DNA of 8,779 nt from NCBI GenBank assembly GCA_005877345.1, contig VBPR01000200.1, positions 1 to 8,779 of the forward strand, read 5' to 3'. Positions 4,861 through 8,779 of this stretch are shown in pieces. The first letter of the stretch is position 1. Each line of letters opens with the position of its first letter. Under the pieces are notes generated by a model. The model made no database searches. It saw only the letters and a list, made by a program, of their open reading frames with translations, and was not told the DNA's origin. The position numbers and the translations under genes are program-made. The stretch comes from Nitrososphaerota archaeon. Its GTDB lineage: Archaea > Thermoproteota > Nitrososphaeria > Nitrososphaerales > Nitrososphaeraceae.

Positions 4861-6384
4861 TTGTACTGCATTTTGATGGCTATAGCTTGGATAATGACAG
4901 TTTACACTTTGAATTTTAATTATCTGAGTTACATGTCAATAAGGAATTCAGAAACTCACAAAATTAAAAAGAAAATGAATTATAATGTTAAAACTTGCCC
5001 GTTAGTAACAATTCAGTTACCGATTTACAATGAAAAATACGTCGCTGCTCGTCTAATTAACGCAATCTGTAGGTTAGATTTTCCAAAAGAACGGTTGGAA
5101 ATACAAGTCCTTGATGATTCAGATGATGAAACTTCAGATATTATTGGAACTTTAGTTGATAAATATAATAAAGTAGGATTCAGTATAACCGTTTTTCGCA
5201 GGGTAAACAGATCTGGCTACAAAGCTGGAGCTCTCAAAGAAGGATTGAAATTTGCCAAGGGCGAATTCATTGCCATATTCGATGCAGATTTTATTCCTGC
5301 AAGTGATTTTTTAAGAAAGGCCCTAAGCTATTTTGACGATTCAAAGATAGGACTGGTTCAGGCAAGGTGGGGTCACATTAACGAAATGTATTCAATATTG
5401 ACAAAAGCTCAAGCGGTATCTTTGGACTTTCATTTTTTTATAGAACAAAAAGCGAAGAGCCTTACACACCTTTTTATGAATTTTAATGGAACAGCTGGCA
5501 TCTGGAGGACAATATGTATAAAAGATGCAGGTGGTTGGCATACCAGCACGCTCGTTGAAGATTTAGACTTGAGCTTTCGTGCACAGATGAAAGGTTGGAA
5601 GTGTATGTTTGACGAGAATCTAGTTGTAAATGCTGAACTCCCTGTCCAAATGAATGCTGCAAAGCGCCAACAATTCAGATGGGCAAAAGGTTCCGTACAG
5701 GTAGCAAAGAAACTTTTGATTATTCTATTATTTCATAGAAAACTTCCGATAGATACTAAAATTCAGATATTCATTCAATTAACCAAGCACATTATTAATC
5801 CCCTATTTCTAATACAATTCCTCATATTTCCCATTCTGCTGCTGACGAATTATCAGATATATGATACTGCTTGGGCACCAGCAGTTGGGCTCGTTATATA
5901 TCTTCTAATGGGACCAGTAACATATATGATAATGATTAGAAAAATTTGGCGTGAGAATTGGAGAACAAAAGCACTTCATTACTTGTTCATGATCTTTTAT
6001 GCAACTGGAATTTCGATTAACAATTCTGTGGCTATATTTGACGCCTTGTTTGGAAGAAGGAATGAATTCTTAAGAACACCAAAGTTTGGAATAATGGAAA
6101 AAAATCAAGATTGGAAAAATAACAAATACGTTTTACCATTTACTAAAACTACTTTATTGGAGATCTTTTTTGGTGCTTATGGGTGCGTTACAATAGCCAT
6201 ATCTTTGTTATCTGGGAATCCCATATTTGTTCCTCTAATCGCATTACAAACTATTGGATTTATTTACGTAGCATACCTTAGTATAATCCAGTCCAAAAAT
6301 AGTGATAATAAGGCTAGTCTCTATTTGGGACCATCAACTAAATATAGTTTGCAAGATGTAAAGGCTAATGATCCACTAACTTGA
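4861..6384 (+). CDS. membrane glycosyltransferase family 2, cellulose/mannan synthase-like
   Basis: This 507-aa protein has an N-terminal membrane helix (about 2-22), a cytosolic GT-A domain and about five C-terminal membrane helices (near 305-330, 338-360, 372-395, 425-445, 448-472). The GT2 motifs are all present: PIYNE (54-58), LDDSDD (84-89), DAD (141-143) for the metal and sugar nucleotide, GTAGIWR (210-216), VED (232-234) with the catalytic-base Asp, and QQFRW (270-274). The QxxRW-type motif marks processive synthases such as cellulose synthase, CslA mannan synthase and ceramide glucosyltransferase relatives, so it probably makes or extends an envelope polysaccharide or glycolipid. The sugar cannot be told. 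The start is uncertain: TTG 4861 is used; the first in-frame ATG (4876) would cut the membrane helix, and an ATG at 4820 is out of frame by one base. It has its own TATA box and converges on topoisomerase VI A. Confidence 0.88.
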   Translation: MYCILMAIAWIMTVYTLNFNYLSYMSIRNSETHKIKKKMNYNVKTCPLVTIQLPIYNEKYVAARLINAICRLDFPKERLEIQVLDDSDDETSDIIGTLVDKYNKVGFSITVFRRVNRSGYKAGALKEGLKFAKGEFIAIFDADFIPASDFLRKALSYFDDSKIGLVQARWGHINEMYSILTKAQAVSLDFHFFIEQKAKSLTHLFMNFNGTAGIWRTICIKDAGGWHTSTLVEDLDLSFRAQMKGWKCMFDENLVVNAELPVQMNAAKRQQFRWAKGSVQVAKKLLIILLFHRKLPIDTKIQIFIQLTKHIINPLFLIQFLIFPILLLTNYQIYDTAWAPAVGLVIYLLMGPVTYMIMIRKIWRENWRTKALHYLFMIFYATGISINNSVAIFDALFGRRNEFLRTPKFGIMEKNQDWKNNKYVLPFTKTTLLEIFFGAYGCVTIAISLLSGNPIFVPLIALQTIGFIYVAYLSIIQSKNSDNKASLYLGPSTKYSLQDVKANDPLT

Positions 6385-6391
6385 TAAGATT

Positions 6392-6430
6392 CTGATAGGT
6401 GTACTGATAATAATTATCAGGATATATCAG
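6392..6430. terminator. nested inverted repeats between convergent genes, likely bidirectional terminator
   Basis: CTGATA at 6392 and 6404 is matched by TATCAG at 6415 and 6425. The inner pair is a perfect 17-base palindrome, CTGATAATAATTATCAG (6404-6420); the outer pair adds six base pairs beyond a small internal loop. It fills most of the 47-base gap between the glycosyltransferase stop (TGA followed directly by TAA) and the topoisomerase VI A stop. Position suggests a terminator or transcript-end structure for both genes. No strong oligo-T tract follows, so a protein-binding site is an alternative. Confidence 0.5.
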
Positions 6431-6431
6431 T

Positions 6432-7538
6432 CTAGATGACCCCTGCTTCTCTCAATTTATTTGGTAAATAAGTATCAGCTAAATACTTGAATCCATATTT
6501 GAAAAAAGCGTCCAATTCACATTTTTCTTTGTGCTCTAGAAACAAATTCAATTCTCTCTTCCATCGTTTATCCTGGAGCCATGGTTTTTTCTTCATATCA
6601 TTTGCCCTGTTGAGATCTTCTTGAGTAGCAGCAAGTCTAGCGACCTTTGGTATATTATATTCATAAATATCGGAAAACATCATTCCCAGGACCTTTGAGT
6701 TTGGTGTTACCAATCTGTCACTATCGTAACTTAAAGATTCGCTCCCGATTTTGTATCGTAATGCAATGCCCAAGCCCCATGGGTCGGCATCAGCAAAAAT
6801 AACTACTGGCTTTTTCCACTTTTCATTTAACATTTTAACCATCATTCTTGTAGCCCGATCTGGTTCTCCTGATCCTGTTAGCAGTATCGCATTGTATTTT
6901 TGTATAAAACCGGATTTTCTTATATTATTAAGTACAGTATCTTTCTCAACGACCATCACAAAATCTGCTTTTACCTTTACAATTTCAAGATCTCGAATAT
7001 TTGTAGGAATTAGTTGGGATGTTGCCCTGCTTCCAAGATTACAATCAATCAAATCTCCTCCAACGCTAAGAGTTATGGGCCCCGAAATCATTCCTTTGGG
7101 TTTGGAAGTAACAGAAAATTCCTCTCGTGGAACATTTGTCAAGAGCTCTATTGCTTTTATTGCATCATCAGAATCATCCTGGCCACTCCAGAATTTTTGT
7201 TGATTCTTTTCATCACCGACAGTGCTTAGGGTGGCATAGTACATACCTCTTATTGTACTTTCCATTTCTTCGTCTAGCAATTTTCTTACAGCATTTGCCA
7301 TGACTAGATACTGTGCAAATGTTGGTATTTTTTTTGAGCTATTAGGACCAATCTGAACTGTCTTGTTACCCATGGTAAGCATTCTCTTCTCATTGGACCA
7401 AACAGTGTTATCATACCCAACTTTTGGAATTTCAAGACTTGGCATAATACCTTCAATAAGAATATCATCGCCAACGTTTTTCATTATTTTCCTGATTTTA
7501 TTATTTATTTCGTGATGTCGTCTATCTTTTGGAGCCAT
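6432..7538 (-). CDS. top6A: DNA topoisomerase VI subunit A
   Basis: The catalytic subunit of the type IIB topoisomerase (Spo11 family) cuts both DNA strands, forming 5' phosphotyrosyl links, and relaxes or decatenates DNA with subunit B and ATP. In 368 aa, a normal length, it shows the winged-helix/5Y-CAP region with RGMYY (97-101), where Y101 is the expected nucleophile by alignment with Spo11 and Methanocaldococcus Top6A. A Toprim domain follows, with metal ligands E198 (VVEKDTV), D250 and D252 (FADADPWG), and TGSGEPDRATR (221-231). The ATG start is clear and lies 13 bases after the subunit B stop, so the two are cotranscribed B then A. This is the standard archaeal arrangement and secures equal production of the A2B2 partners. 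Confidence 0.96.
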   Translation of the reverse strand: MAPKDRRHHEINNKIRKIMKNVGDDILIEGIMPSLEIPKVGYDNTVWSNEKRMLTMGNKTVQIGPNSSKKIPTFAQYLVMANAVRKLLDEEMESTIRGMYYATLSTVGDEKNQQKFWSGQDDSDDAIKAIELLTNVPREEFSVTSKPKGMISGPITLSVGGDLIDCNLGSRATSQLIPTNIRDLEIVKVKADFVMVVEKDTVLNNIRKSGFIQKYNAILLTGSGEPDRATRMMVKMLNEKWKKPVVIFADADPWGLGIALRYKIGSESLSYDSDRLVTPNSKVLGMMFSDIYEYNIPKVARLAATQEDLNRANDMKKKPWLQDKRWKRELNLFLEHKEKCELDAFFKYGFKYLADTYLPNKLREAGVI

Positions 7539-7551
7539 GAAAATCTACATG

Positions 7552-8779
7552 TTATTTTTTAGTAATTTTGCGGTGCACGTTAATTTTATCTAACTTAGTT
7601 TTGTTACCATCTTTTGAGACTCTAGTTCGCATATCATATTTGTTTAGGTTATTTTCATTCCCGTTATCGTTGTTAACAGCGTTCTTTTTATCGTTGATTT
7701 GGTTTCTTTTTTGGTTCGATTCTGGTATGATTTGTTTAGTAATATTTATTAATTCCCCACTAACGTATCTTTCTGCCAAATTTTGAAATGCTATCGATAG
7801 CTTTTTTGAATCAATTTTTATTGATTCTGATATCGCATCTATTATGAATGGAATATAATGTTTGTAGAGTCTTAGTTTATTTTCGTCCTCCTTTAACTTT
7901 AATTCTCTTCTAATTTGAGCACTTACTTTTCTATAAAGATCTGATAGGCATGATTTCATATATTTTTTCAGATCGCCTTCTGAAGCGATGCTCTCTTTTC
8001 CTGCAGTTTTATACGGTATCTTTGTTGAACAAATATGAAAGAAAATGTGGATTGGAAGATATTCTACAGTCCTGTCAGATTTTGTTTCTACATGAGAATA
8101 TTGTTCCTTAACTTCCTTTTTTGAAATTCCCATTTTATTTATTCCCACTTCAGAAATTACTTCTCGTGCAACATCAGAACCCTCATCATATAGAAGGGGA
8201 ATTTTATTGGCAAATCTAAAGAGTTTGAATGAGGGAATATCCCCTCCATAAGCAATTCCACATTCTACAATTGTTGGCCTATTATTCACAATGCAAATTC
8301 TTGAAGAATAAGCCGTTAATGCTGGTTTTAATATTTTGGCAGATAGCTGAGTCTGACTTCCAGAATTGACTGTTTCCTTATTTAGAATAATTGAATATTC
8401 AGACGTCATTCCAACAGTAAGAATTTTTTCCCCTATTGGGCTCAAATGGTCTGTATTTGGAGACTGAAATTTCGTATGTTTGCAAACATTAACCACCTTA
8501 ATCAATTCGTGTTCGTCATATTTGTCTGCCGGTTTTATGGGCAATCCAGCCCTTGTAATAATTTCTTTAGCCTTATCATTAGACATTTTTTGAAATGAAT
8601 TAGAAAGTATCCCCTGCAGAGTCGTCTTTTGATTCATAAAATTAAAAATAGCTTTCTTTAGAGTTTTAAGATCCATATCATAGGGATGTGGTAATACTTC
8701 CCTTGAAGGATTTGGCATGATCTCTGTTCTTCTTTTAAACGTTACCTTTCCTTCATCTGTTTCAAATGTAATGATCGCA
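7552..8779 (-). CDS. top6B: DNA topoisomerase VI subunit B, C-terminal part (5' partial)
   Basis: Only the C-terminal part is in the window. The frame is open to the right edge, and the 20 codons before the Met at 8718 (ending TFKRRTEI) belong to the conserved Top6B region leading into MPNPSREVLPHP, so that Met is not the start. Counting from it, residues about 15-85 are the H2TH domain and about 105-280 the transducer domain, with IVECGIAYGGDIP, RFANKIPLLYDEG and TAGKESIA; K241 there is probably the switch lysine that contacts ATP in the other domain. The GHKL ATPase domain lies beyond the window. The last roughly 55 residues (335-388) are an Asn/Lys-rich, low-complexity basic tail that may touch DNA. 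It is cotranscribed with subunit A, 13 bases downstream. Confidence 0.95.
   Translation of the reverse strand, partial: AIITFETDEGKVTFKRRTEIMPNPSREVLPHPYDMDLKTLKKAIFNFMNQKTTLQGILSNSFQKMSNDKAKEIITRAGLPIKPADKYDEHELIKVVNVCKHTKFQSPNTDHLSPIGEKILTVGMTSEYSIILNKETVNSGSQTQLSAKILKPALTAYSSRICIVNNRPTIVECGIAYGGDIPSFKLFRFANKIPLLYDEGSDVAREVISEVGINKMGISKKEVKEQYSHVETKSDRTVEYLPIHIFFHICSTKIPYKTAGKESIASEGDLKKYMKSCLSDLYRKVSAQIRRELKLKEDENKLRLYKHYIPFIIDAISESIKIDSKKLSIAFQNLAERYVSGELINITKQIIPESNQKRNQINDKKNAVNNDNGNENNLNKYDMRTRVSKDGNKTKLDKINVHRKITKK

Noticed and set aside
6751..7786. Plus-strand frames opposite the topoisomerase VI genes
   Set aside because: Both topoisomerase subunits are unambiguous on the minus strand; the opposite frames look like reverse-strand artefacts.
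8716..8718. Met at 8718 as start of topoisomerase VI B
   Set aside because: The open frame continues to the window edge with family-like sequence (TFKRRTEI) directly before it, and the ATPase domain must lie upstream.
1..8779. CRISPR array, insertion sequence or tRNA-anchored integrated element
   Set aside because: No regularly spaced long repeats, no transposase or integrase, and no duplicated tRNA 3' end were found; the HNH remnant alone does not show a mobile element.

Overview
The window looks like a chromosomal segment of an AT-rich ammonia-oxidising thaumarchaeote (Nitrososphaerota), most likely near Nitrososphaera/Nitrosocosmicus. The grounds are: adjacent genes for the B and A subunits of DNA topoisomerase VI, a Sulfolobus/thaumarchaeal-type zinc-ferredoxin-like domain with a C-x2-D-x2-C first motif, a tRNA-Ala interrupted after position 37, archaeal TATA boxes about 26 bases upstream of start codons (leaderless genes), and frequent TTG starts. 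The lineage is inferred from gene content; no database search was possible.

Layout. 1-1184 (+): the 3' part of a SufT/MIP18-like (DUF59) protein fused to a PqqD-like domain, then 11 bases later a class I SAM-dependent methyltransferase-like gene, probably one operon. 1200-1894: two divergent small cysteine-rich genes, a 135-aa protein with an eight-ligand C-terminal zinc module (-) and a 47-aa CxxC...CxxH microprotein (+) with its own TATA box. 1906-2191 (-): a decayed HNH endonuclease gene. 2463-2756 (-): a short secreted protein with four cysteines. 2928-3035 (-): tRNA-Ala(UGC) with a 34-nt intron. About 590 bases without a recognisable gene follow, ending in a structured promoter with direct and inverted repeats. 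3731-4768 (+): a 345-aa protein with a ferredoxin domain behind a long uncharacterised N-terminal region. 4861-6384 (+): a membrane glycosyltransferase 2 of the cellulose/mannan synthase type. 6432-8779 (-): topoisomerase VI A and the C-terminal part of B, convergent with the glycosyltransferase across a nested palindrome.

The genes do not form one obvious pathway. Housekeeping functions (topoisomerase VI, tRNA, Fe-S assembly) alternate with single transcription units for redox, envelope glycan and small zinc/secreted proteins. The 1.2-2.2 kb region is the most accessory-like part: small zinc-finger genes beside a broken HNH gene. The points most worth a second look are the 47-aa zinc microprotein, the N-terminally extended ferredoxin and its repeat-rich promoter, a possible one-base frameshift at the glycosyltransferase start, and the HNH pseudogene.
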